The notes below the pieces were generated by a model. That model did no database searches. It saw only the letters and a program-made list of their open reading frames with translations, and was not told where the DNA came from. Below are positions 23,884 through 32,591 of a stretch of DNA of 57,872 bases, in pieces. The DNA is from Chloroflexota bacterium (GTDB lineage: Bacteria; Chloroflexota; UBA11872): the NCBI GenBank assembly GCA_028874175.1, contig JAPPLN010000097.1, positions 1 to 57,872 of the forward strand. The letters are read 5' to 3'. Position 1 is the stretch's first letter. Each line of letters starts with the position of its first letter. Both the position numbers and the translations under genes were made by a program.

Positions 23884-24726
23884 ATGTCAATCCAAGTCGT
23901 TACCGACAGCACTGCGTCACTGCCCCCCGAACTTGCAGCGGAACTGGGCATTACCGTCATCCCCACCCACGTGAGTTTCGGGACCACGAGCTACCGCGAC
24001 GGCGTGGACCTGGATGTCGACGAATTCTATCGGCTGCTGGAAACGTCCCCGGATCATCCGACGACCTCGCAGCCGAACCCGGCGGAGTTTGCGCAGGTGT
24101 ATGGGGAAGTCGAGGGTGACGATCCGATCGTTTCGATCCACGTGTCGACGGACCTGAGCAAGACGGTCGAGTCGGCCCGGCAGGGCGCGGCCCAGGTGGA
24201 CCGCGAGATCCTGGTGCTGGACTCGCGGCTGGTAGGCCCGGCGATGGCGTTCAGCGTGATAGCCGCCGCGCGCGCCGGACGCGATGGGGCCAGCCTGGAG
24301 GACATCCAGGGCATCGTGGCCGACCACGCGGAGCGAGGGCATCTCATCTTCGTGGTGCAAACGCTGGAGTACTTGAAGCGTGGCGGACGCATCGGCGGCG
24401 CGCAGGCTTTCCTGGGGTCGTTGCTGAACGTGAAGCCGGTGCTTGAAGTGGCCGACGGCCTGGTGGCGCCGGTGACGCGGGTTCGCACGATGCGAAAGGC
24501 CCACGCGGCGATTGCGGAGCGGGTGAGCGAGCAGGCGCCGAACGGCGTGTCCAGCTGGGCCATCCTGCACGCGAACAATCAAGCCGAACATGACCGCCTG
24601 AAGCGCGACCTGGCCGATGGCCTGAACGCCGACGGCGACACGATCCCCAACCTGGCCATCAGCCCGGTGGTCGGGACGCATACGGGACCCGGCGCGTTCG
24701 GGTTCGCGTTCCTGGCGCGGGCCTAG
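23884..24726 (+). CDS. DegV family fatty-acid-binding protein
   Basis: 280 residues. DegV/FakB proteins bind a fatty acid and, with FakA, present it for phosphorylation. Family marks are IQVVTDSTASLP at the start, PTTSQPNPAEF, VSIHVSTDLSKTVESARQGA (the Ser/Thr-rich ligand loop), LDSRLVGPAMAF, QTLEYLKRGGRIGGAQAFLGSLLNVKPVL, and the final VVGTHTGPGAFGFAFL. A FakA kinase gene is not in the window. Its stop overlaps the convergent polysaccharide deacetylase by four bases. Confidence 0.9.
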   Translation: MSIQVVTDSTASLPPELAAELGITVIPTHVSFGTTSYRDGVDLDVDEFYRLLETSPDHPTTSQPNPAEFAQVYGEVEGDDPIVSIHVSTDLSKTVESARQGAAQVDREILVLDSRLVGPAMAFSVIAAARAGRDGASLEDIQGIVADHAERGHLIFVVQTLEYLKRGGRIGGAQAFLGSLLNVKPVLEVADGLVAPVTRVRTMRKAHAAIAERVSEQAPNGVSSWAILHANNQAEHDRLKRDLADGLNADGDTIPNLAISPVVGTHTGPGAFGFAFLARA

Positions 24727-25931
24727 ACCGGCGAGGGAACTCCGTCCACTGCGGCGGCCTGGCGGATCTTCTGCACGACGTCTGCCAGCGGCCACCAGGT
24801 CTCGAGGCCGACGCGGCGGAGTTCGAACAGGCGTTCGAGGTTGTGCACGATGCCCGGAACGGTAGAGACGGCCGCCCGGTATTCGGCGGCGGCGACGAGC
24901 GCCATGACGTCGGGGTCGAAACGGCCCAGGGGATAGGCGAAGTAGTCGACGCCGTCAACGTCGGCCTCCAGCCACTGGCGGGACTCGACGACTTCGGCCT
25001 GGGCGGCGCCGAGATTGGTTCGGTACAGCGGCGGCAGGTCGGCGTGGTTGATGGTGTGCGAGCCGACCGTGACGCCTGACGCGCGAACGGTCTGGATGTC
25101 GGCCAGCGTCATGTGACCCTGGCCGTGGCGGTCGAAGCCGGGCAAAACAAAGAAGACGGCCGGCACGCGTAGGTCCTGAAGCACCGGCAGCGCCCCGTCG
25201 ACCTGGTCCAGCCAGCCGTCGTCGAATGAGACGACGAACGGCTTGTCGGGCAGTTCAGCCCAGCCTTCGATGGCCGCCACCAGGCGTTCGAAGGAGACGG
25301 GGGTGAGGCCGGCGTCCATCAGACCTTCGAGTTGTGCCTGGAGAGCCGCCGGACCGGCGATGCGGTGGTACGTGAGAATCGGGGCCTGGACCTCAGGCGG
25401 CGGATCTGCGGTCAGGCGTCGGACCGGCGCCGGACCGGCCGCGCCGCGTGTGCGCTCAGCGTCGTCAAGCGTGACGAAGAGGTCGCCCAGATGCCCGGGA
25501 TGGGGTCGTGCGTCCACGGGCGAGCGGTCCAGCATTCGGACCAGGTCGCGCTCGTAGAGGCGGATGCGCCAGCCGCGCCAGTCGAAGGGCGCGCTGGCGG
25601 GCGGTCCGGCGCGGTCGCGGCGCGACTCGTCGGTCCAGGGATCGGCGAAGGGGCCGTCGGAGCCCCCGGCAGGCGGCGCCTGTAGCGCCCAGGCCATGGC
25701 CTGGCCAAGGTCCGCGAGGCGCGGCACGCCGACCTGACGGACGCTCGAACGGCCGGGCACGTCCAGCCGTCCATGATTGAAGTACTGCTGTAAGGCGTCG
25801 CCAGCAAACAGGCCGGGGGTGATGGGGTAGCCGAGGACCGCGGGTCCACCCAGCGCTTCGACCGCGCGAAGGAACGGGGCTTCAACCGGAATACCCGACA
25901 CTTCGCGCCAGCGGGAGCGTCGATCAGCCAT
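24723..25931 (-). CDS. Polysaccharide deacetylase (NodB domain) with N-terminal extension
   Basis: 402 residues. The N-terminal 130 residues carry a LGFP-like, surface-binding-style stretch (LGGPAVLGYPITPGLFAGDALQQYFNHGRLDV). The NodB-type catalytic domain (about 175-390) shows PILTYHRIAG, the motif-1 metal and base residues SFDDGW, motif 2 GSHTINHADL, and FAYPLGRFDPDVM. It would remove N- or O-acetyl groups from a cell-surface polysaccharide. No clear signal peptide is seen, so export is uncertain. The partner polysaccharide is unknown. Convergent with the degV-like gene. Confidence 0.85.
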   Translation of the reverse strand: MADRRSRWREVSGIPVEAPFLRAVEALGGPAVLGYPITPGLFAGDALQQYFNHGRLDVPGRSSVRQVGVPRLADLGQAMAWALQAPPAGGSDGPFADPWTDESRRDRAGPPASAPFDWRGWRIRLYERDLVRMLDRSPVDARPHPGHLGDLFVTLDDAERTRGAAGPAPVRRLTADPPPEVQAPILTYHRIAGPAALQAQLEGLMDAGLTPVSFERLVAAIEGWAELPDKPFVVSFDDGWLDQVDGALPVLQDLRVPAVFFVLPGFDRHGQGHMTLADIQTVRASGVTVGSHTINHADLPPLYRTNLGAAQAEVVESRQWLEADVDGVDYFAYPLGRFDPDVMALVAAAEYRAAVSTVPGIVHNLERLFELRRVGLETWWPLADVVQKIRQAAAVDGVPSPV

Positions 25932-26035
25932 AGAGGCGATTGTCCTCGGAGCGGCGCATCAAGCCGGGAACTCCCAGTCGCAGCCTTGTCGCCGCCTGTT
26001 GCGACCGCCCAGGGAGGGGCAGCGGGTACCGTCGC

Positions 26036-27205
26036 CTACAGGCTGAGGGCTGGTCCGGAGGAGGCTGCCGCGCTCTGCTTGGCGACGTCCAGGCGGTACT
26101 CGTGGGCCATGTTCCTGGGATCCGTGACCGATGGGTCGCCCTGGAACTCGCCGCGGGCGGCGGCCGGGACAGCCATCAGATTGGCGTTGGTGACCTGGGG
26201 CGGGACGGCGCACTCGGGGGCGATGATGTCGATGCCGGCGGAGACGATGTCCTCAACCTCAAAGGCGACATCCTCGGGCCGGCCGCTGAGCAGCGTGACG
26301 AAGTTGCTGACGTTGCCGACGAGCTTGAAGTCGCCGACGACGGCCTTGGCCTCGTGCGGATCGTTTTCGGTGGCGAAGTGGAAGGCCTCGAAGCCGGCGT
26401 CCTTGATGTACTGCATGCGGTCGAGCGTCTTGCCGCAGCAGTGGAGGATCACAGGCGAGTTGATCTGAGGCGTGATCTTCTGGTGGACCGGCATGAGAAA
26501 GTCGCGGTACGTCTCGGCGCGTACGAGGTCGCCGGTGGAGTGGTCAGCCAGGCAGATCGCGTCGGCCCCGGCCTCGATCTGAGCATTGGCGAACTCGATG
26601 GAGGCCGGCATAAGCCGGTCGAGGCAGGCGTGCACGTAGTCGGGATCGAGGATGACGTTGATCAGGAATTCCTGCGGCCCGAACATGTGGTAGGAGAGCG
26701 TCCACGGACCCATGACTTTGCCAATGACGGCGGCGTCGGGGTGACGTTCGCGGAGCATTCTGATGGAGTCGATGACGGCCTTGGTCTCGCGTCGTTCCAG
26801 GAAGTCGTCAGGGATGACGATCTCGTCCGGCGTCGTCCAGGGGTTGGGCGGGCTGACGGCCGGCATGCGGGGGCCGGAAATGATCTTGCCGGAGCCCTTG
26901 TCGAACTCCCAAGGGTCCTCTCCCCATTCGATGTCGGCGCCCAGGGCGGCGGCGCCGAGGATGATGCTGAAGTAGGGCATGATCGAGTCGTAGCCATGCT
27001 CGGTGTAGCTGCGCTCGGCCAGTAGGGCAATGGGCGCGGCTTCGTAGTGGGCGTCCGGCCATTCGATGCCAAGGCGGCGCATTTCCTCATACGTCGCCAG
27101 GGACGTGGGGCTGCCGACGCAGATCCGGTCCACCGGCTTGCCCTGGAGCGCGTTGAGGTAGCGCTCGCGTCCAGTCATCGAGCCGTTTGTTTCCGTTGTA
27201 CTCAC
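26036..27205 (-). CDS. Uroporphyrinogen-decarboxylase-fold methyltransferase, MtaA/CmuA-like
   Basis: 389 residues with the HemE-like TIM barrel. The start TGRERYLNALQGKPVDRICVG, GKVMGPWTLSYHMFG, AGADAICLADHSTGDLV and the zinc-site block VILHCCGKTLDRMQYIKDAGFEAFHF place it with MtaA/CmuA corrinoid methyltransferases rather than true HemE, which lacks the HxC zinc site. Such enzymes move methyl groups from a methyl-corrinoid protein to a thiol or tetrahydrofolate. No corrinoid protein is adjacent, but a RACE-type reactivator for corrinoid proteins is encoded at 42.7 kb. Substrate unknown. Confidence 0.8.
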   Translation of the reverse strand: MSTTETNGSMTGRERYLNALQGKPVDRICVGSPTSLATYEEMRRLGIEWPDAHYEAAPIALLAERSYTEHGYDSIMPYFSIILGAAALGADIEWGEDPWEFDKGSGKIISGPRMPAVSPPNPWTTPDEIVIPDDFLERRETKAVIDSIRMLRERHPDAAVIGKVMGPWTLSYHMFGPQEFLINVILDPDYVHACLDRLMPASIEFANAQIEAGADAICLADHSTGDLVRAETYRDFLMPVHQKITPQINSPVILHCCGKTLDRMQYIKDAGFEAFHFATENDPHEAKAVVGDFKLVGNVSNFVTLLSGRPEDVAFEVEDIVSAGIDIIAPECAVPPQVTNANLMAVPAAARGEFQGDPSVTDPRNMAHEYRLDVAKQSAAASSGPALSL

Positions 27206-27403
27206 GCGAACACTCCAAGGCGGGCACCGTCAGGCGAAGTATAAGCCGAGCACGACTCGCGGCTGATGAGCGGCCGGTCTTTGACCGCGATTTGGGCTGC
27301 CGAGTAGCATCGTGCCGCGGCAGCGTCGCGTGGCGCCGCCGAGCAAGTTCCTCAATGCGACTCATTCGATTGTTCGTACAACACACCCTTCTGGAGGCCA
27401 TCC

Positions 27404-28954
27404 GTGGAAGCCCTATTGGCGATCGTCGCCGGCCTGGCGGCGCTCGTAGTAGGGCTCGTGGCGGGCTACTTCTACCAGGTCCGGCTATCCCAGGCGCGCG
27501 GGCGCGAATTCGCGCGCCGGGTGGAGCAAGAGTTGGCAGAAGCCGAAGCCCGACAACGAGCCAGTATCAAAGAAACCAACACGAAGATTCGCGACGAGCG
27601 CGCGAGTGCGGAACGCGAGACGCGCGAGCGCCGTCGAGAGCTTCGCCAGCAGGAGCGGCGTCTCCAGCAGCGTGAACAGACGCTGGACAAGCGTTCGGAG
27701 CGTCTTGACGACCTGGAACGCGAGTTCCTGAAGCGCGACGACTCACTGGATAACCGCAAACGCGGGCTTGACCAACGCGAGACCGAGTTGGAGGACTTGC
27801 GGGAGCAGCAGGTCGCGGCGCTGGAAACCGTGGCCAGTCTGACCCGGGACGAGGCCAAGGCCGAACTGTTGGCGTCGGTCGAACGCGAGGTGCGCGAGCT
27901 TTGCGATCAGCGCGTACGTGAGATTACGGCCGCGGCCGAGGAAACCGCGGAGACGCGGGCGCGCTGGCTGGTCGGGCTGTCGCTGCAGCGGGTGGCCGCT
28001 GTGCATACAACTGAGATCACCACATCGGTCGTCGATCTCAAGAGCGACGATATGAAAGGCCGCATCATCGGCCGGGAAGGCCGCAACATTCGCGCCCTGG
28101 AAGCGGCCACGGGCATTGACATCATCATCGACGACACGCCGGAAACGGTGGTGCTGTCGGGCTTCGACCCGGTGCGGCGGGAAGTGGCGCGAGTGGCGCT
28201 GCAGCGGCTGACGGAAGACGGCCGCATCCATCCGGCGCGGATCGAGGACACGGTGACCAAGGCGCGGTCCGAGGTCGAGGAGATCATCGAGCGAGAGGGC
28301 GAGCAAGCGGCCTACGACGCGGGAACACCGGCGCTGCCACGCGACATTCTGCGCTACATGGGGCGTCTGCGGTTCCGCACGAGCTATGGCCAGAACGTGC
28401 TGAGTCACTCCGTGGAGGTTTCGCTGCTGGCCGCGACCATGGCGGCTGAAATCGGTGGCGACGTGGAGGTTGCGCGCCGAGCCGGATTCGTGCATGACAT
28501 TGGCAAGGCGATCGACCATGAAATCGAAGGGCCGCATGCGTTGATCGGCGGGGCATTGCTTCGGCGGTCGGGGCTCTCGGAGGACGTGGCGCACGCTGCG
28601 GAGGCGCATCACTTTGAAGTGGAACTGCGCAGCTTTGAGGCGTTTGCGGTGGCCGCCGCCGACGCGATCTCAGCGTCACGCCCCGGGGCGCGGCGAGAGA
28701 CAGTCACACGGTACCTACAGCGTCTGGAGAAGCTCGAAGAGATTGCGCGGTCGTTCGACGGCGTCGACAACTGCTACGCAATCCAGGCCGGCCGCGAGCT
28801 GCGTGTCCTGATCCGGCCCGACCAGGTGGACGAGGCCGGCGTGCAGCGGTTGGCCAACGACATCGCCAAGCGCATCCAGGAGTCGATGGAGTACCCGGGT
28901 CAGATCAAGATCACGACTATCCGTGAGACGCGCGCGGTGGAGTACGCGCGCTAG
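27404..28954 (+). CDS. rny: Ribonuclease Y
   Basis: 516 residues, membrane-anchored endoribonuclease that starts mRNA decay. The N-terminal transmembrane helix is LLAIVAGLAALVVGLVAGYFY (about 3-23). A long charged coiled coil follows (about 30-180, with ERETRERRRELRQQERRLQQREQ). The KH domain is SDDMKGRIIGREGRNIRALEAATGID. The HD domain has its metal residues in LSHSVEVSLLA, FVHDIGKAIDHE and AHHFEVE. The C-terminus VIRETRAVEYAR-like end is standard (here TIRETRAVEYAR). GTG 27404 follows a GGAGG site. It precedes the arsR-ino1 operon by about 120 bases. Confidence 0.95.
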   Translation: MEALLAIVAGLAALVVGLVAGYFYQVRLSQARGREFARRVEQELAEAEARQRASIKETNTKIRDERASAERETRERRRELRQQERRLQQREQTLDKRSERLDDLEREFLKRDDSLDNRKRGLDQRETELEDLREQQVAALETVASLTRDEAKAELLASVEREVRELCDQRVREITAAAEETAETRARWLVGLSLQRVAAVHTTEITTSVVDLKSDDMKGRIIGREGRNIRALEAATGIDIIIDDTPETVVLSGFDPVRREVARVALQRLTEDGRIHPARIEDTVTKARSEVEEIIEREGEQAAYDAGTPALPRDILRYMGRLRFRTSYGQNVLSHSVEVSLLAATMAAEIGGDVEVARRAGFVHDIGKAIDHEIEGPHALIGGALLRRSGLSEDVAHAAEAHHFEVELRSFEAFAVAAADAISASRPGARRETVTRYLQRLEKLEEIARSFDGVDNCYAIQAGRELRVLIRPDQVDEAGVQRLANDIAKRIQESMEYPGQIKITTIRETRAVEYAR

Positions 28955-29032
28955 ACCAAGCGGCGGCGAAGGCCGCCTGACCATCACGCACAGGTCAGAT
29001 CCGACTCGGACGGGGGGCCGCCGAGCTGTGCT

Positions 29033-29054
29033 AAAGTTTTATTTATCAAACTTT
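29033..29054. promoter_or_regulatory. Inverted repeat upstream of arsR, possible operator
   Basis: AAAGTTT and AAACTTT form a perfect 7-bp inverted repeat with an 8-base AT-rich spacer, ending 19 bases before the arsR GTG. It stands out as an AT-rich island in GC-rich DNA and would overlap the promoter of the arsR-ino1 operon, so autoregulation by the ArsR protein is plausible. Confidence 0.6.
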
Positions 29055-29073
29055 GGTTTATGTGTGAGGCAGT

Positions 29074-29418
29074 GTGAACGCGGATCTGGCCGCTATGCGC
29101 GCGTATACGCGTGCGCTGGCATCAAGGACACGGCTGCTGACGCTCGACGAGCTGGCTTCGACCGACGAAGTTGACGTCAGCGAGTTGTCGCGACGCGTCG
29201 GGGTCAGCCAGCCACTCATGTCGTGGCACCTTCGCCGCTTGCGGCGAGCTGGGCTGGTTCGGGCGCGGCGGCAAGGTCGGCGCGTACTTTATTCGCTGGA
29301 CCGACCGACCCTGGGCGCCCGCCACGCGGCGCTCACCAGTCTGATTGACGATCTGACGGCAACCGGCACGCGTCGGTCGGACGCCGAGTCTCCCGAGCCG
29401 GCCCAGGCGCTGGCGTAG
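29074..29418 (+). CDS. ArsR-family winged-helix regulator
   Basis: 114 residues. The DNA-binding domain runs from about residue 12 to 80: ALASRTRLLTLDELASTDEVDVSELSRRVGVSQPLMSWHLRRLRRAGLVRARRQGRRVLYSL, with the recognition helix SQPLMSWHLRRL. There is no CVC or other cysteine metal site, so it probably senses something other than a soft metal. The start is GTG 29074. It is 18 bases from ino1 on the same strand and headed by an AT-rich inverted repeat, so it may control the inositol lipid genes that follow. Confidence 0.87.
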   Translation: MNADLAAMRAYTRALASRTRLLTLDELASTDEVDVSELSRRVGVSQPLMSWHLRRLRRAGLVRARRQGRRVLYSLDRPTLGARHAALTSLIDDLTATGTRRSDAESPEPAQALA

Positions 29419-29436
29419 GCGTGTAGGAGGACGAGT

Positions 29437-30537
29437 GTGTCGAAAGTTCGTGTAGGGATTATCGGCGTAGGCAACTGCGCCTCGTCGCTGGTTCAGGGCG
29501 TGAGCTTTTATCGGGACGCCGCAGCCGACGAGTTTATTCCGGGGCTCATGCACGCACAGCTCGGTCCGTACCACGTGGGTGACGTGGAGTTCACGGCGGC
29601 CATCGACATAGATCGGGGCAAAGTGGGCAAGGACCTATCCGAGGCGCTGGTCGCACCGCCGAACAACACTCCACAATTCGCTGACGTCGGCTATTTGGGC
29701 GTACCGGTGGTTCGGGGTATGACGCACGACGGCATCGGCGCCTATATGGCGGACACTGTGTACAAGGCGGAAGGCGCGACGGACAACATTGTGGAGCTCT
29801 TGCGGGATACGCACACCGACGTGGTGGTGAACTTTCTGCCGGTAGGCAGCGAAGAGGCCACCAAGTGGTACGTGGAGCAGATTCTCAACGCCGGCTGCGC
29901 CATGGTGAACTGCATGCCCGTCTTCATCGCGCGCGAGGAGTACTGGCAGGGGCGGTTCCAGTACGCCGGGGTGCCGATCATCGGTGACGACGTGAAGTCC
30001 CAGGTGGGCGCAACCATTACCCATCGCGTGCTGACCCGGCTCTTTCGGGAGCGGGGCGTCAAGGTTCTGCGCACATACCAGTTGAATGTGGGTGGGAACT
30101 CCGACTTCAAGAACATGCTGGAGCGGTCGCGGCTGGAGTCCAAGAAGATTTCCAAGACCGACGCCGTGACCAGCCAGCTCGAGTACGACATCGGCGCCGA
30201 GAACGTGCACATCGGTCCGAGCGACTTCGTGCCGTGGCTCGGCGACCGCAAGTGGGCCTACATTCGGATGGAAGGCGTGTCGTTCGGCGGGCAGCCGCTG
30301 AACGCCGAGCTGAAGCTGGAAGTGGTGGACTCGCCGAACTCGGCCGGCGTGGTGATTGACGCGCTGCGCTGCTGCAAGATCGCCATGGACCGCGGCCTGA
30401 GCGGCGCGGTGGAAGGGCCGTCGGCGTACCTGATGAAGTCGCCGCCGATCCAGTACTCGGACGAAGAAGCGCGGGTGATGACGGACGAGTTCATCCGCAC
30501 GGCGACGATCGCCGCCGGCACCAGGAGCGATGCATAG
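29437..30537 (+). CDS. ino1: Inositol-3-phosphate synthase (mycobacterial/archaeal type)
   Basis: 366 residues. It converts glucose-6-phosphate to 1L-myo-inositol-1-phosphate using NAD. The NAD motif is [16 protein letters not shown]. Catalytic and fold blocks are [77 protein letters not shown], and [10 protein letters not shown]. The GTG start at 29437 has a TAGGAGG ribosome site. This short form (about 360 residues) is that of Actinobacteria and Archaea. It is the first enzyme gene of a four-gene lipid run. Confidence 0.93.
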   Translation: MSKVRVGIIGVGNCASSLVQGVSFYRDAAADEFIPGLMHAQLGPYHVGDVEFTAAIDIDRGKVGKDLSEALVAPPNNTPQFADVGYLGVPVVRGMTHDGIGAYMADTVYKAEGATDNIVELLRDTHTDVVVNFLPVGSEEATKWYVEQILNAGCAMVNCMPVFIAREEYWQGRFQYAGVPIIGDDVKSQVGATITHRVLTRLFRERGVKVLRTYQLNVGGNSDFKNMLERSRLESKKISKTDAVTSQLEYDIGAENVHIGPSDFVPWLGDRKWAYIRMEGVSFGGQPLNAELKLEVVDSPNSAGVVIDALRCCKIAMDRGLSGAVEGPSAYLMKSPPIQYSDEEARVMTDEFIRTATIAAGTRSDA

Positions 30538-30540
30538 CGA

Positions 30541-31407
30541 GTGATCACCCTAGTTGCTCTCGTGGCTCGCGCCGAACGGTGGGCGCCCCGCCCGCTGAAG
30601 TTCGGCCTGGCCCGGCTGTTCGGGATGCTGGTGTACTGGCTGGTTCCGCGTATCCGGCGGAACACCACGGCCAATATGTCCGTGGTCCTGGGCCTTCCAC
30701 CTACCGATCCGCGAGTTCGCGCGCTGGCCATGCGGTCCGTGGTCAATTACGGCGAGTACATGGTGGATTTCCTGAGGACTTACCGGATGACGCAGGAGGA
30801 ACTCCTGCGTCACACGGTTGCCATCGAGGGGCTGCACCATTTGCGGGCGTTCAAGAACATGGGATGCGGCGGCATCATGATCACCGCGCACTTCGGCAGC
30901 TGGGACTGCTGCGGCGGCCTGGTGTCGGTGGATCAGCCCACGCATGTCGTGGCGGAGACGTTCGGCAGCCGGTCGGCAACCGCGCTGCTGGACAACGTGC
31001 GAGCGCGCAAGAATCTTCGAACAATCCAGTTGGGAAACGCGGCGCGCGGGATTCTGCGTACGTTGCGGCGCGGCGAGTTCGTGGCGTTGTTGGCCGACCG
31101 GCCGACTCCGGGCAAAGGCGTGCAGGTGATGTTCTTCGACCGGCCGGTGTGGGTTCCGGAGGGCGCGGCGGTGCTTGCCCGGCACACCGGAAGCCCGTTG
31201 CTGGTTGGCGGGATGATCCGCTATCCCGACGGTACGTACTCGGCGCATGGCATGCCGCCAATCGTGATCGATAAGGACCAGCCAGCGGCGGAGGCGGTGC
31301 AGGCGGCGATGCAGCAAGTGATGTGGGACCTGGAAAAGCTGATTCGCAAGGCGCCGGCGCAGTGGTACATGTTCCGCCCGATGTGGCCGGAGGCGCTTGA
31401 CGCGTGA
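30541..31407 (+). CDS. Lysophospholipid/PIM acyltransferase (LpxL/PatA-like)
   Basis: 288 residues of the LpxL/HtrB-like acyltransferase superfamily. The catalytic HX4D motif is HFGSWD in GIMITAHFGSWDCCGG, and the second conserved block is VALLADRPTPGKGVQVMFFDRPVWVPEGAAVLARHTGSPLLVG. The N-terminal hydrophobic region LARLFGMLVYWLVPRIR suggests inner-membrane association. In mycobacteria the homologous gene (PatA) acylates phosphatidylinositol mannosides, and sits, as here, next to a PimA-like GT4 and a CDP-alcohol phosphatidyltransferase. GTG start three bases after the ino1 stop; the end overlaps the GT4 start by four bases. Confidence 0.85.
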   Translation: MITLVALVARAERWAPRPLKFGLARLFGMLVYWLVPRIRRNTTANMSVVLGLPPTDPRVRALAMRSVVNYGEYMVDFLRTYRMTQEELLRHTVAIEGLHHLRAFKNMGCGGIMITAHFGSWDCCGGLVSVDQPTHVVAETFGSRSATALLDNVRARKNLRTIQLGNAARGILRTLRRGEFVALLADRPTPGKGVQVMFFDRPVWVPEGAAVLARHTGSPLLVGGMIRYPDGTYSAHGMPPIVIDKDQPAAEAVQAAMQQVMWDLEKLIRKAPAQWYMFRPMWPEALDA

Positions 31408-32591
31408 GGATTCTGCAGGTCTCGCCGTATGACTTCCCTTACCCCGGAGGCGTGACCCAGCACATATTGAACCTGGAGCGTGAGTTGCGGGCGCGGGGCC
31501 ACGAGGTGGCCATCATGGCGCCGAGTACTGACAACCAGGTTGAAGAAAAGTTTCCGGGGTTCGTGCGCATCGGGTCGCGCGTGGTGCCGTTGCCAGTCAA
31601 CCAGTCGCGGGCGCGGCTGACCCTGTCGCCACAGTTGGTGCCGCGGGTACGCCGCTACCTGCGGCAGCAGCGGTTCGACATCGTGCATTTGCAGGAGCCG
31701 CTGGTTCCGGCGCTGCCGTTGACCGTTCTGCAGTACTCGACGAGCGTGAATGTCGGCACGTTTCACGCCGCGCGCAATTCGGCGCTCTTCTACCGGACCA
31801 CCCGACCGCTGATCCGGCGCTTGCAGCGCCGCCTGCACGGGAAGATCGCGGTTTCGGAAGCGGCGAGGGAACTGGTGTTTCGCTCGTACAAGGGCGCCTA
31901 CCGAATAATCCCGAACGGCATAGACGTCGACTTTTACGGAGCGCCTCAACCGCCGGCGGGCGACGTGCAGGACGGCAAGCTGAATGTCGTGTTCGTGGGC
32001 CGGTTGGAGAAGCGCAAGGGCCTGGACTACCTGCTGCGGGCCATGGCGCTGGTGTGCCAGTTGCGACCGCAGGCCCGGCTGATCGTGATCGGCGCGTTTC
32101 GACCGGGCCAGCGCCGCGCTTACTTGCGACAGATTCAACAGTTCGGCCTGCGGCACGTGGTGTTCAAAGGCTTTGTCTCGGACGAAGAGAAGCGGCAGTA
32201 CCTGCAGACCGCCGACGTCTTCTGCTGGCCGGCCCTGGGCGGCGAAAGCCAGGGCATCACGCTGTTGGAAGCCATGGCCGCCGGAACCCCGGTGGTGGCC
32301 TCAGACATTCCCGCCTCGCGAACCATGCTGACCGACCAGGAGGCGGCAATCCTGGTGCCGCCCAAAGATCATGTCGCGCTGGCGCGGGCCCTGATGCGGG
32401 TAGCCGACAACCCGGACAAAGCCCAGCGGATGGCGGAGGCCGGGCGTCGGCGCGCCCGCGACTTCACGTGGAGCACCATTGCCGATCGCGTATTGGCCTA
32501 CTACGAGGAGCTTCTCAACGAGGACGAGCTTGGCGGGGCCTACTGGTCCGCCGATGCGGACCTCGTGCGGGCCGGGGGCTCGCCATCGTGA
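31404..32591 (+). CDS. GT4 glycosyltransferase, PimA-like
   Basis: 395 residues, GT-B fold, retaining glycosyltransferase family 4. N-terminal domain: MRILQVSPYDFPYPGGVTQHILNLERELRARGHEV (the glycine loop of acceptor-side binding). C-terminal donor domain: LNVVFVGRLEKRKGLDYLLRA and the EX7E region ESQGITLLEAMAAGTPVVASDI. It probably moves mannose or another hexose from a GDP/UDP donor to phosphatidylinositol on the cytoplasmic side. The operon partner genes support a PimA role. GTG 31404 overlaps the acyltransferase stop (GTGA) and its own stop overlaps the next start (GTGA). Confidence 0.87.
   Translation: MRILQVSPYDFPYPGGVTQHILNLERELRARGHEVAIMAPSTDNQVEEKFPGFVRIGSRVVPLPVNQSRARLTLSPQLVPRVRRYLRQQRFDIVHLQEPLVPALPLTVLQYSTSVNVGTFHAARNSALFYRTTRPLIRRLQRRLHGKIAVSEAARELVFRSYKGAYRIIPNGIDVDFYGAPQPPAGDVQDGKLNVVFVGRLEKRKGLDYLLRAMALVCQLRPQARLIVIGAFRPGQRRAYLRQIQQFGLRHVVFKGFVSDEEKRQYLQTADVFCWPALGGESQGITLLEAMAAGTPVVASDIPASRTMLTDQEAAILVPPKDHVALARALMRVADNPDKAQRMAEAGRRRARDFTWSTIADRVLAYYEELLNEDELGGAYWSADADLVRAGGSPS

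Noticed and set aside
26036-27205. Haem biosynthesis HemE
   Set aside because: The HCCGK zinc-site block and absence of other hem genes fit MtaA/CmuA-type methyltransferases better than uroporphyrinogen decarboxylase.
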